Assembly (NCBI RefSeq): GCF_022014495.1
Contig: NZ_JAKLSQ010000001.1
Span: 36,738 to 100,737 of the forward strand
Direction: 5' to 3'
DNA: 64,000 nucleotides
DNA from: Sandaracinobacteroides sayramensis
GTDB taxonomy: Bacteria; Pseudomonadota; Alphaproteobacteria; Sphingomonadales; Sphingomonadaceae
The position numbers and the translations under genes are program-made. This document shows positions 17,664 to 27,200 of this stretch, one piece after another. Position 1 is the stretch's first letter. Every line of letters begins with the position of its first letter. Under the pieces are notes generated by a model that saw only the letters and a list, made by a program, of their open reading frames with translations, was not told where the DNA came from and did not search any database.

Positions 17664-18548
17664 TTAGCCCAGCCGCGCGGGAATTCTGGGCCAGCCGCCC
17701 ATCTGGTTGCGCAGCCAGGTGGCCTGCCTCTTGGCATATTGCCTTGTGTCGAGGCGCCAGCGGGCCAGCGCCGCCTCCTCGGAAAGCGTGCCGGCCAGCA
17801 AGGCGAGAAGCGGCGGAACGCCGATCGCCCGCATCACCGGAAGCGTCCGCGACAGCCCGCGTGCGGCCAGATGCCGCACCTCCTCCAAGGCCCCTTCCCG
17901 CCACATCGCGCCCACCCGGGCGTCGATCCGCTCGACCAGCGCGGGGCGCGGGATGTCGATCACCAGCGGCCGGAGCGCGACCTCGGCGCCGAGCCCCCCA
18001 TCGGCTTCCGCCTGCTGCCAGCTTGCCAGCGACCGGCCCGAGGCGCGGACGACTTCCAGCGCCCGGGCGTTGCGCTGCGTGTCATGCGGGTGGAGGCGCG
18101 CGGCCATCGCCGGATCCTCCCGCTCCAGCGCGGCGCGGACCTCCCCGGTCGACAGGCGGCGGACATCGGCGCGAACCTCATCGGGGATTTCCGGCACCGG
18201 GGCGATCCCCTCCAGCAGGGTGCGCAGATAAAGGCCGGTGCCGCCGACGAGGATCGGCAGCCGCCCGGCTTCATGCGCGGCGGCGATTTCCGCGCGCGCA
18301 AGTTCGGCCCAGCGCGCGGCGGTGCAGCTTTCCGCCCCGTCGACCACACCGAACAGCCGGTGCGGGGCGCGCGCCATCTCGGCGGCGGACGGGCGGGCGG
18401 ACAGGATCGAAAGCTCGGCGTAAAGCTGGCTGGCGTCGGCGTTGATGATCACGCCTTTTTCCGCTTCCGCCATTTCCAGCGCCATTGCCGACTTGCCGCT
18501 GGCGGTCGGCCCTGCAATGACGGCGAGCGGAGGCTTTCCCGAACCCAT
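17664..18548 (-). CDS. miaA: tRNA dimethylallyltransferase
   Basis: A 294-residue enzyme that prenylates A37 of tRNAs reading UNN codons. Motifs are the P-loop VIAGPTASGKSAMAL (residues 9-23), NADASQLYAELSILSARPS in the substrate-binding region, PILVGGTGLYLRTLLEG, and the C-terminal DTRQYAKRQATWLRNQ. In the second motif the usual DS-x-Q is DA-S-Q. The start is fixed by homology at the ATG at 18548, even though the frame stays open far upstream. This ATG overlaps the serB start on the other strand inside one CATG, so the promoter and ribosome site lie within the serB coding region. Confidence 0.94.
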   Translation of the reverse strand: MGSGKPPLAVIAGPTASGKSAMALEMAEAEKGVIINADASQLYAELSILSARPSAAEMARAPHRLFGVVDGAESCTAARWAELARAEIAAAHEAGRLPILVGGTGLYLRTLLEGIAPVPEIPDEVRADVRRLSTGEVRAALEREDPAMAARLHPHDTQRNARALEVVRASGRSLASWQQAEADGGLGAEVALRPLVIDIPRPALVERIDARVGAMWREGALEEVRHLAARGLSRTLPVMRAIGVPPLLALLAGTLSEEAALARWRLDTRQYAKRQATWLRNQMGGWPRIPARLG

Positions 18549-19470
18549 GGCTGTATCTGACCCGCTCATCGTCACGCTGATTTCCCCTGCCGGCTTGTCG
18601 CAGGCGCATGTCGCCACTGCAAGCGAGGCGCTCAACGCCCTCGGCGGAATCGTCAGCGCCGAAGTCGCCTTCGACCCGCCGCACGCCACCGACCTGATCG
18701 TGCGCGGCGCGGCGGCGGCGGAAGCGCGCGGCGTGCTGGAAGCGATGCTGCCGGACGTGGATGTGGTGGTGCAGCCCGGCACCGGGCCTCGGCGCAAGCG
18801 GCTGCTGCTGGCGGACATGGATTCGACGATGATCCGGCAGGAGTGCATCGACGAACTGGCGGATTTCGCCGGGCTGAAGGCGGAAATCGCCGCCATCACC
18901 GAGCGGGCGATGCAGGGCGAGCTGGATTTCGCCCAAGCCCTGGAGGCACGGGTGGCGGCGCTCGCCGGGCTGGACGCCGATGCCATCCGGCTCTGTCTGG
19001 AAGAGCGGATCGAGCTGATGCCCGGCGCGCGGACGCTGATCGCCACGATGAAGGCGCTGGGCGCGCGCACGGTTCTGGTGTCGGGCGGTTTCACCGCCTT
19101 CACCGGGCCGATCGCCGGCTGGATCGGCTTCGACCGCAACGAAGCCAATCTGCTGCATGTGGAGGCAGGCAGGCTGAGCGGCACCGTCGGCAAGCCTATC
19201 GTCGATTCCGCCGTGAAGCGGGCGACGCTGCTCGCCGAGCGCGATACATTGGGGCTGAGCGCGACCGAGACGCTGGCGGTGGGCGACGGCGCCAACGATA
19301 TCCCGATGCTGGAAGCCGCCGGGCTCGGGATCGCCTATCACGCCAAGCCGAAGGCGGCGGCCGCCGCCGACGCCGCCGTGCGGGTGGGCGATCTGACGAC
19401 GCTGCTATGGGCGCAGGGCCTGCCGCGCGCCGACTGGGTGGACGCTCAGGACGGAATCGGAGCGGCCTGA
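18547..19470 (+). CDS. serB: Phosphoserine phosphatase
   Basis: A 307-residue HAD-family enzyme for the last step of serine biosynthesis. An N-terminal ACT-like domain (residues 1-80) precedes the catalytic core, which has LLLADMDSTMIRQECIDELA (nucleophile Asp in DMDST), VLVSGGFTAFTGPIA (motif II serine), the Lys region KPIVDSAVKRATLL, and VGDGANDIPMLEAAGLGIAY (motif III aspartates). The start shares a CATG palindrome with divergent miaA; GGAGG lies 13 bases upstream within miaA coding sequence. The 3' end overlaps the convergent oxidoreductase gene by 25 bp. Confidence 0.95.
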   Translation: MAVSDPLIVTLISPAGLSQAHVATASEALNALGGIVSAEVAFDPPHATDLIVRGAAAAEARGVLEAMLPDVDVVVQPGTGPRRKRLLLADMDSTMIRQECIDELADFAGLKAEIAAITERAMQGELDFAQALEARVAALAGLDADAIRLCLEERIELMPGARTLIATMKALGARTVLVSGGFTAFTGPIAGWIGFDRNEANLLHVEAGRLSGTVGKPIVDSAVKRATLLAERDTLGLSATETLAVGDGANDIPMLEAAGLGIAYHAKPKAAAAADAAVRVGDLTTLLWAQGLPRADWVDAQDGIGAA

Positions 19471-20498
19471 AAACCATCGGCCAGATCGGTCGTGCGGACA
19501 GCAACGATACGTCCAGCCGATCGCGCGGCAAGCTCCATGAGATCCCGGTCGCCGATCGTCTGCAACGGATAGGCCGCGCAATCCCATTCTGCGATCCGGG
19601 CATCCGCGGGCAGCAATTGCAGCTTTCGAAGCTGCGTGATGATTTCGGCGACACCCGGGGCTGAAAGGGCGCCTGCATTCGTATCGCGCAACTGCGCCGC
19701 CAGCAGAAACTGGCCATCGGGCAAAAGCGGAAGCGCGAAGGCGGTTATGTCTCGCACCCGTTTCAGAAGCCGGTCCCCGAGAATCTCCACATAGGAATAG
19801 CCCGGCGGGCAATCGCCGCTCCAGCGCAACAGGATCGTCAGAGTTCCGGAACTCTCCATCGGGATAGTCTGCGCCATTCCGTCGATATGGATGGGAGCAT
19901 GGGCGCGCGAGCCGATCAGAATCCGCTCGGCCTCGAAGCTCTGGGCGGCAGTGGCGCAGACCACCCCGCCACCCCTTTCGACATGGATCGCTTCTATGGC
20001 GATGCGCAGGCGGATTTCCGCCCCCGCCGCCTCCAGCAGCTGCACGAGACGGCTGTTGATTTCCCGGCAACCCTGCCGGGGGTAATGAAAGGGTGTGGCT
20101 GAGTGCCGCGCGCTCAGAAGGGCGCTGCGGCTGATGCGGCGAAAGGAATCCAGGCGGCCGCCACGCGCAGCCTTCAGGGCGACGAGCGTATGAAACAGCG
20201 CGCGCGAGCCCCGCATGCCGGACCGTCGCCCCCGCCAGAGCGAGAAGCAGCGATCGTCCCGCTCCAGCGCCACGCCGAGCCCTTGCAGGCTGGCATGGAA
20301 CTCCGGGCGATTCTCCAGCAGATGCACCCCGCATTCCACCTGCGAGAGGCCGAGCATGGCGGGGGTCGACCAGGATCCGCCGACGACGTCCGCCCGGTCC
20401 AGGACGGTCACGCGCCAGCCGGCGCGCGCATGGGCAAGCGCATGCATCATCATCAGCGGGCTGGTGCCCACGGCGAGCATCGTGGCCGGTCGCGTCAT
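19446..20498 (-). CDS. FAD/NAD(P)-binding oxidoreductase, function unknown
   Basis: A 350-residue protein with an N-terminal dinucleotide fold: VGTSPLMMMHALAHARAGWRV followed by TVLDRADVVGGSW (residues 11-44), as in flavin amine-oxidase, UDP-galactopyranose-mutase-like and carotenoid-desaturase-like proteins. LIGSRAHAPIHIDGM and DLMELAARSAGRIVAVRTTDLADG near the end resemble the second FAD contact. The substrate is unknown. The ATG overlaps the stop of the aminotransferase gene (ATGA), so it acts in the same pathway as the epimerase and aminotransferase, probably nucleotide-sugar or glycan modification. The 3' end overlaps serB by 25 bp, tail to tail. Confidence 0.7.
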   Translation of the reverse strand: MTRPATMLAVGTSPLMMMHALAHARAGWRVTVLDRADVVGGSWSTPAMLGLSQVECGVHLLENRPEFHASLQGLGVALERDDRCFSLWRGRRSGMRGSRALFHTLVALKAARGGRLDSFRRISRSALLSARHSATPFHYPRQGCREINSRLVQLLEAAGAEIRLRIAIEAIHVERGGGVVCATAAQSFEAERILIGSRAHAPIHIDGMAQTIPMESSGTLTILLRWSGDCPPGYSYVEILGDRLLKRVRDITAFALPLLPDGQFLLAAQLRDTNAGALSAPGVAEIITQLRKLQLLPADARIAEWDCAAYPLQTIGDRDLMELAARSAGRIVAVRTTDLADGFQAAPIPS

Positions 20499-21598
20499 GC
20501 GTAGTGGCGGGCGATGCCGTCTAGGACCCTGTCCACATCGTCCAGTGAAAGATGGCTGTGAATCGGCAGCGACAGGGTGCGATCCGCATAGGCCAGGGCG
20601 TTTGGAAATTCACCGTCGGGCTGACTTTGCTGAAAGATCGATTCCCGGTGCAGCGGACGCTCGTAATGGATGCGCGTGGGGATGCCCGCGCGGCCCAGTG
20701 CAAGCGCCAGCTCGTCGCGATCGTCCGCGAGCAGGACGAACTTGTGCCAGACATGGCGCACCCCCTCCTCCAAAGGCAGCGGCTGTGCGGGAAGGCCTGC
20801 CAGCCCGGCTCGATAGCGGTCCGCCAGGGCCGCGCGCCGCGCTGTCCATTCCGTGTGCCGGTCAAGCTTCAGGTTGAGAATGGCGGCGGCCAGACTGGGC
20901 AATTGGGAATTGTAGCCCAACTCCCGGAACAGCGGCCCTTCCTTTCCATGCAGCCTCAGCCGCCGCACCCGTGCCGCTGTCGCGGCATCGTCGGTTACCA
21001 GCGCGCCGCCGCTTCCGGGCGCGCCGATCACCTTGGTCGGGTCGAAGCTGGTGGCGCCCGCCTCGCCCATGGAGCCGGCTTCGCGCCCCAGCCGCGAAGC
21101 CCCGAGCGACTGCGCGAAATCCTCCACGATCTTCAGCCCGAACTTGCGGGCGAACGCCTCGGCGCCCTCGATATCCCCGACGTTTCCGAAAAGATGCACA
21201 TAGACCATTGCCCGCGTCGACGGACCCACCTTCACTTCCGCCACGGCAAGGTCCAGCATGAGGCTGGCGTTCACATCCACGAAGACCGGCCGGGCGCCGG
21301 TGCGCAGAATGGCTGTCGCCGAGGCCAGGAAGCTGATGTCCGGCACTAGCACCTCGTCTCCCCTGCCGATGCCGAGGGCGACCAGCGCGAAGAACAGCGC
21401 ATCGGTGCCCGAGCCGACCGCAACGGCGTAGCGGCGACCGCAGGTCGCGGCGATCCGCTCCTCCAATTCCTGCACATGCGCGCCCTGAAGCACCTGCCCG
21501 GAGACCAGAACCTCCTCTACACGGACGTGAATCTGTGGTGCAAGCTCGCGGTAATCGCCGGCACAGCCGAAAAAATCGAGGGGTGCCGCAACGCTCAA
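20495..21598 (-). CDS. DegT/DnrJ/EryC1/StrS-family sugar aminotransferase
   Basis: A 367-residue PLP enzyme that transaminates keto-sugars bound to nucleotides. Motifs are VSGQVLQGAHVQELEERIA (33-51), VAVGSGTDALFFALVALGIG, VLVPDISFLASATAI, VEDFAQSLGA (the Asp/Gln contacts), and TSFDPTKVIGAPGSGGALV with the PLP lysine, then LGYNSQLPSLAAAIL. Length and order match the family. It overlaps its neighbours on both sides by four bases, so the three-gene operon is translationally coupled. The exact sugar product (for example a 3- or 4-amino-deoxy sugar) cannot be inferred. Confidence 0.9.
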   Translation of the reverse strand: MSVAAPLDFFGCAGDYRELAPQIHVRVEEVLVSGQVLQGAHVQELEERIAATCGRRYAVAVGSGTDALFFALVALGIGRGDEVLVPDISFLASATAILRTGARPVFVDVNASLMLDLAVAEVKVGPSTRAMVYVHLFGNVGDIEGAEAFARKFGLKIVEDFAQSLGASRLGREAGSMGEAGATSFDPTKVIGAPGSGGALVTDDAATAARVRRLRLHGKEGPLFRELGYNSQLPSLAAAILNLKLDRHTEWTARRAALADRYRAGLAGLPAQPLPLEEGVRHVWHKFVLLADDRDELALALGRAGIPTRIHYERPLHRESIFQQSQPDGEFPNALAYADRTLSLPIHSHLSLDDVDRVLDGIARHYA

Positions 21599-22602
21599 GC
21601 CACCTCTCCCGCCAGCCGCGATCTGGAAGGTCCGGCATTCCCAGACGCCAGATGGCTCAGATAGGCTGCGATCCCGTCCTCCAGCCGGACATTCGGGCTA
21701 TAGCCGAGCAGCCGCCGGGCCTTGTCGATATTCAGGGCCCCGCGCGAGGGCCGGCGCACGTCCCGGTCCTGCAGCAGTTCGTAGCGGAGCCGGGGAAAAT
21801 GCGCCTGCAGGATGCCCGCCAGATCCAGCAGGCTTCGCGCCTCGCCACAACTGATGTTGAATATCCGCCCCCGCGCGGCCGGCTCCATCGCCACCCGAAT
21901 CAGGCCGTCGACGACATCCTCGACATGGGTAAAATCGATGCGCATGTCGGCACCGGCGCGGAGCGACAATTGCTCCCCTGCTTCAGCCTGCGCGCAAAAA
22001 AGAGGAATGACGCGCCGGTAGAAATCCCCCGCTCCATAGACCGCCATCGGGCGCACGATCGACCAGTCCGTCGACGTGTCGGAGAGGATCGAAACCACCA
22101 GATCCTCGCTTTCCAGCTTCAGCCTCCCATAGGCGTTGACGGGAGCGACGGGCGCGTCTTCCGCCGCAAGCCCGTCCTCGAAATCGCCGTAAACCATGCT
22201 CGAGGAAAGATGCACGAACCGGCGAACGCCACCCGACAGACGCACCGCTTCGACCAGCGCGCGGGTGGTTTCCAGGATATCGGTCCGGCACCCGACAGGA
22301 TCCCTTTCCGCCGAGGACAATATGGGATTGGCGGCCAGATGCACGATGCAATCCGGCTGCAACCGTTCCAGAACCCTCAGCAGCCGCTCGCGATTGGCGA
22401 TATCCTCGTGCAGCAATTCCGACGATGCGATAAGGGCATGGCGGCAATGCCGATCCACCGCGCGCGTCTCCGCCGCAGGCGGATGCGCATAGCAGCGCAT
22501 GGCGTCGAGGATCGAGACCTTCTTCCCCATCAGCGACAAGCGGTTGGCGAGATGGGAGCCGATGAAACCGGCTCCTCCCGTGAGGAGATATCGCGCCAAC
22601 AC
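21595..22602 (-). CDS. NAD-dependent epimerase/dehydratase
   Basis: A 335-residue extended-SDR sugar enzyme. The Rossmann motif is LLTGGAGFIGSHLANRLS (residues 6-23), IVHLAAN follows at about 90, and the catalytic Tyr and Lys are in AYGRLKLE with the serine in VHLSSSMVYG. RPMAVYGAGDF and DFTHVEDVVDGLIR are typical of nucleotide-sugar epimerases and dehydratases. The start is GTG at 22602; a TTG at 22599 has better spacing from AGGGGG and would be equally good. It is the first gene of the sugar operon, with an AT-rich promoter region upstream. Confidence 0.87.
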   Translation of the reverse strand: MLARYLLTGGAGFIGSHLANRLSLMGKKVSILDAMRCYAHPPAAETRAVDRHCRHALIASSELLHEDIANRERLLRVLERLQPDCIVHLAANPILSSAERDPVGCRTDILETTRALVEAVRLSGGVRRFVHLSSSMVYGDFEDGLAAEDAPVAPVNAYGRLKLESEDLVVSILSDTSTDWSIVRPMAVYGAGDFYRRVIPLFCAQAEAGEQLSLRAGADMRIDFTHVEDVVDGLIRVAMEPAARGRIFNISCGEARSLLDLAGILQAHFPRLRYELLQDRDVRRPSRGALNIDKARRLLGYSPNVRLEDGIAAYLSHLASGNAGPSRSRLAGEVA

Positions 22603-22708
22603 AAGCCCCCTGCCGCTTGAATGCCCGAACTCATTCTAGTCGGGAAAGGCCAGACAGCAAGATATTTTGTCGATTCTCTTTATAGAAGATTCGCTATATT
22701 TTGTTTTT
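22603..22708 (-). promoter_or_regulatory. AT-rich promoter region of the sugar operon
   Basis: The 106-bp gap between gatB and the epimerase gene is markedly AT-rich. On the minus strand it reads TTGAAT, then 17 bases, then AATATA, and further down TATAAA, so a promoter here is likely but the exact boxes are ambiguous. This is the only sizeable gap before the three overlapping genes. Confidence 0.35.
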
Positions 22709-24202
22709 CTATGCCTGATTCAACGCCTTCTTCAAAAGATCGTTAACCACCGCCGGATTGGCCTTGCCGCCGCTGGCCTTCATCACCTGCCCCACGAAGA
22801 AGCCGAACAGCTTGTCCTTGCCCGAGCGATATTCGGCCAGCTTGTCGGCGTTCGCCGCCATCACCTGCGCGATGGCCGTTTCCAGCGCGCCGGTGTCGCT
22901 CACCTGCTTCAGCCCGCGCGCCTCGGCGATGGCGCCGGGGTCTTCGCGGGTTTCCAGCATGATCTCGAACAGCTGCTTCGCCAGCGGGCCGGAAAGCGTG
23001 CCGTCGGCCAGCAGCGCCAGCAGCTCGCCGCCCTGCGCCGGGCTGACGGGGCTGTCCGCCACTTCCACGCCCAGCTTGTTGAGCGCGCCGAAAAGCTCGC
23101 CCGTCATCCAGTTGGCGGCCCGTTCCGCGACATCGCGCGGCGGCTTTCCCTGCCGTTTCGCCGTGTCGGCCAGCAATGCCTCGAACCAGTCCGCGCTGTC
23201 CTGATCGGCCGTCAGCACGCCGGCCAGATAGGGCGTCAGGCCAAGCTCCGCCTCGTAACGCGCGCGCCGTGCGCCGGGCAGTTCCGGCAGGCTCCGGCGG
23301 CATTCCTCGACGAATTCCGCCGTCAGTTCCAGCGGCAGCAGGTCCGGCTCGGGGAAATAGCGATAGTCGTGCGCGTCTTCCTTGGAACGCAGCGAGCGGG
23401 TTTCGCCGCGATCCGGGTCGAACAGGCGGGTTTCCTGATGGATGGAGCCGCCATCCTCCAATATCTCCACCTGCCGCCGCGCTTCATAGGCAATCGCCTG
23501 CTGGATGAAGCGGATGGAGTTCACATTCTTGATCTCGCAGCGGGTGCCGAACGGCTCCCCGGCCTTGCGGACCGAGACGTTCACATCGGCCCGCATCGAG
23601 CCTTCCTGCATATTCCCGTCGCAGCTGCCGATGGCGCGGACGATCTGCCTAAGCGCCGTCACATAGGCCCCGGCTTCCGCCGGCGAGCGCATGTCGGGCT
23701 TGGAGACGATCTCCATCAGCGCCACGCCCGAGCGGTTGAGATCGACATAGGAGGCGCTCGGCGACAGGTCGTGGATCGACTTGCCGGCATCCTGCTCCAG
23801 ATGGATGCGCTCGATGCCGACAGTGCGCGGGCCGCCCTCTTCCGTCTCGATCTCCAGCTTGCCTTCGCCGACGATGGGGTGCTGGAATTGCGAGATCTGA
23901 TAGCCCTGCGGCAGATCGGCGTAGAAGTAGTTCTTCCGGTCGAAGCGCGACCAGAGGTTGATCTTCGCCCCCAGCGCCAGCCCGGTGCGGACCGCCTGGC
24001 GCACGCATTCGCCGTTCAGCACCGGCAGCATGCCGGGCATGGCGGCGTCGACCAGGCTCACCTGGCTGTTCGGCTCCCCGCCGAAGGTGGTGGAGGCGCC
24101 GGAAAACAGCTTGGACTTGGAGATCACCTGGGCATGGACTTCCAGCCCGAGAACGACTTCCCACGGGCCGGTCCGGCCCTCGATCGTATAGGTTTCAGCC
24201 AT
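22709..24202 (-). CDS. gatB: Aspartyl/glutamyl-tRNA amidotransferase subunit B
   Basis: A 497-residue subunit of GatCAB, which converts misacylated Glu-tRNA(Gln) and/or Asp-tRNA(Asn) to the amide form. Motifs are [20 protein letters not shown] near the N terminus, [59 protein letters not shown], and [20 protein letters not shown], with the C-terminal YqeY-like tail [20 protein letters not shown]. The start at 24202 ([10 protein letters not shown]) was chosen over an ATG 18 bases upstream by family length. It is on the same strand as gatC and gatA but separated from them by two large adenylation/acyltransferase genes. Confidence 0.95.
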   Translation of the reverse strand: MAETYTIEGRTGPWEVVLGLEVHAQVISKSKLFSGASTTFGGEPNSQVSLVDAAMPGMLPVLNGECVRQAVRTGLALGAKINLWSRFDRKNYFYADLPQGYQISQFQHPIVGEGKLEIETEEGGPRTVGIERIHLEQDAGKSIHDLSPSASYVDLNRSGVALMEIVSKPDMRSPAEAGAYVTALRQIVRAIGSCDGNMQEGSMRADVNVSVRKAGEPFGTRCEIKNVNSIRFIQQAIAYEARRQVEILEDGGSIHQETRLFDPDRGETRSLRSKEDAHDYRYFPEPDLLPLELTAEFVEECRRSLPELPGARRARYEAELGLTPYLAGVLTADQDSADWFEALLADTAKRQGKPPRDVAERAANWMTGELFGALNKLGVEVADSPVSPAQGGELLALLADGTLSGPLAKQLFEIMLETREDPGAIAEARGLKQVSDTGALETAIAQVMAANADKLAEYRSGKDKLFGFFVGQVMKASGGKANPAVVNDLLKKALNQA

Positions 24203-24265
24203 GCCCGCCCAATGCTGCACCGCGCGGCGAATGGCAAGCCGAAGCCCCCTGCCCCAAGGCCGGAA

Positions 24266-27200
24266 TCAGCCCCGGCTGGCGGGAAAGGCGCTGTCCTCCT
24301 CGTCGGCGATGTAGCGGCGCATGCGCCCCATCGCCTGCGCCGCCAGCCAGCTGTAAAGTCGCCAGAGGGCGATGCCCGCCAGGATCGCCACCAGCACATG
24401 GATCGCCGGCTCGGCGATTCCCGCCCGCTTCAGCAGGACCTGGAACTGAAAATGGGTGAGGTAGATGAACAGCGAGGCCCCGGAAATCGGCAACAGCAGG
24501 CTGGAGAGGAAACGCGGCAGCGGCACCCGCCGGACGAACAGCAGCAGCAGCCCGAAGGCCAAGGTGTAAAGGCCGCCCCAGCCGGGGAAGAAGCGGAGCT
24601 GGGCTATCGCATAGAGGAGGACGATCGGCGCCAGCAGCCGCTTGCGCGAGCCATCGTCGCTGAGCGCGATCAGCACGCCCAGCATCACCGTCGGGAAATG
24701 CGTGGTCGGCAGATAGGACCAGATGGACAGCAGCGGCGCGCCCTTGGCCAGGAAATCCGGCTGCAACAGCGCCGGCAAGCCGAAGCGCGCCACCACGCCG
24801 CCCAGGAAAAGCGCGAAGGCGAAGCGCCAGGGCCCGAGCGTCGGCGGGCCATAGCGAAGCGCCAGCCAGGTGGCGAGCAGCACCGCATAGAGTATCTGCA
24901 CCATGCAATGCACATACCAGAGGTAGAATTCCCGGCCCTGCATGTCCGGGTTGCGGTAATCGAAGAAATTGCCGGTGAGGATCAGCACGGAGATATGCGG
25001 ATCGCGCCCGCTCCAGCTTTTCCAGCCGTAGAGCAGGATACTGAAGAGCAGGACCGGGATCATCAGGTTCACCATCATCCGCACCAGCGGCGCCACGCTG
25101 CGGCGATGGAAGGCGGTGGTCAGTTGCAGCCCGCCGAAGAGATAGCCGGTGACGAGGAAGAGCGCCGTCGTCGCTCCGGCGAAATACGGGATCAGCTTCA
25201 GATGCGCCGAGACGATCAGCAGGATCGCGACCGCCCGCGTCAACATCGAGGAATCGACCGGGCGCCACAGGCTTTTCCGGCTGCTGCCCTGCGCGCAAAG
25301 CTGGCGGATGCTCATCACCTGCCACCCATCCGGCACCGCCCCGAGCGCCTCCTCGGTCGCCAGATAGAGGTTCACGAAGCTGAGCGAATCCCCGCCCAGC
25401 GAAACCAGGCTGTCGTCCGGGCCGATGTCCGCGCGTCCGAGCACCTTCTGCCAGGCCTCCACCAGCGATTGCTCGGCGGCGCTCGGCGGGCTCAGGCTGG
25501 GCCCCGGGCGGCTGGCGGCCTGCCGGGCGGCGAGCGCCCTCAGCCGCGACCGGTCGATCTTGCCGTTGGGAAGCAGCGGCATGGCATCGAGCGGAACGAA
25601 CAGTTCCGGCACCATATAGGCCGGCAGCCGGCCGGAGAGGAAAGCCGCGAGATCGGAGGCGCGCGCACCATCCGCCAGATCGTCCACCGTGAAGGCGATC
25701 AGCCGGCGGTGGCTGTCGCCATCCGCCAGGACGAAGGCGCGGCTGACCGACGGATGCGCTTCCAGCGCCGAGGCCACCTCCGCCGGCTCGACGCGGAAGC
25801 CGCGGATCTTCACCTGATCATCGGTCCGCCCCGCCAGCTGGATCGCGCCGTCCGGGCGGTGGAAACCCCGGTCGCCGGTCCTGTAGCGCCCGTCCGAGGG
25901 GGTGATGGCGCCCTGTTCCAGCCGGCCCAGCGCCAGCAGCGCCGATCGCACTTCCAACTCGCCCGGCTCCCAGGCCGAGAGCGGCTGGCCGGCAGGGTCG
26001 ACCACCCGCACCACATGGCCTTCGCTCGCCCAGCCCACGGGGATGGCGCGCACCGGCCCCAGCGGCGGCTGCTGGTCGACGGCGAAGCTGGCGACGGCCT
26101 GCGGCGTCTCGGTCGAGCCGTAGAAATTCACATGCGCAGCGCCTGGGGCGGCCGCGCGCATCCGTTCGACGAGGGCCGGGCGGAGCATGTCTCCCCCCCA
26201 GAAGAACAGGCGCAGGGAGCTCAGCGCCGCTTCCGGCGCGCCGGCCAGCATCACCTCGCCGAGCGGCGGAGTGAGATGCGCGACGCTCGGCTTCCGCTCG
26301 GCGACCCAGCGCGACAGGCGGCCGGGCGCGAGAATATCCTCCTGCGTCGGCACCAGCAGGGTGGCGCCGGCCGAAAGCGTCGTGAAAATGTCCCTCAGCA
26401 GCGGGTCGTGCGCCAGCCCGGACAACATGGTCACCCGGTCGCCGGGGCCGATGGCGAAGCGCCGTGCCTGCCAGCGGGCGAAATGGGCAAGCGGCCGGTG
26501 CGAAACCGCAACCCCCCTGGGCTCGCCGGTGGTGCCGGAGGTGAAGAGGAAATAGGCTGGCGCGTCGCTGTCCGGCCGGCCGGGGATCGGCGGTTCGCTC
26601 CGCTCGGGATCGGTTTCGACCAGCGCGACTTCGGCACGGGCCGCGAGCGCCCGGGCGCGCGCTGTCAGCCCGTCCTCCGCGCTGACGAGGATGGCGGCCG
26701 GCCGGGCCTCCGCCAGCATCTGCAGCAGCCGCTCGTCCGGATAGGCGCTGTCGAGCACCAGGAAAGCGTTGCCGCGCAGCGAAACGCCCAGCAGGTTCGC
26801 GACGAAAGCGGCGTTGCGGCGGGCCAATATGGCGACGCGAGCCTCCGCCGCGATTCCGGATTCCGCAAGTTCCGCCGCGGCTCCACCCGCCCGCCCGGCG
26901 AGCGCGCCATAGCTGAGCGAGGCCTCGGCGGAGAGCAGCGCCGGGGCGTCCGGGCTGGCCCGCGCCCGGGCGAGGAAATCGGCGGTGATCGGCTGCGCCG
27001 GCGCCTCCGCGCCGATCGGTTCCAGCGGCTCCGGCAGGGGCGCGAATTCGCCGAGGCCGATTTCCGCCATCGGCCGGTCGCGGCGGCTGACGAGCGCCTG
27101 CGCCAGCCATTCGAACTGGTCGATCAGGGTTTCGATCCGTGCGCGCGACAATTCCCGCGCCCGATAGAAGACCACCAGCCGCCGCGTGGCGCCGGCCCGC

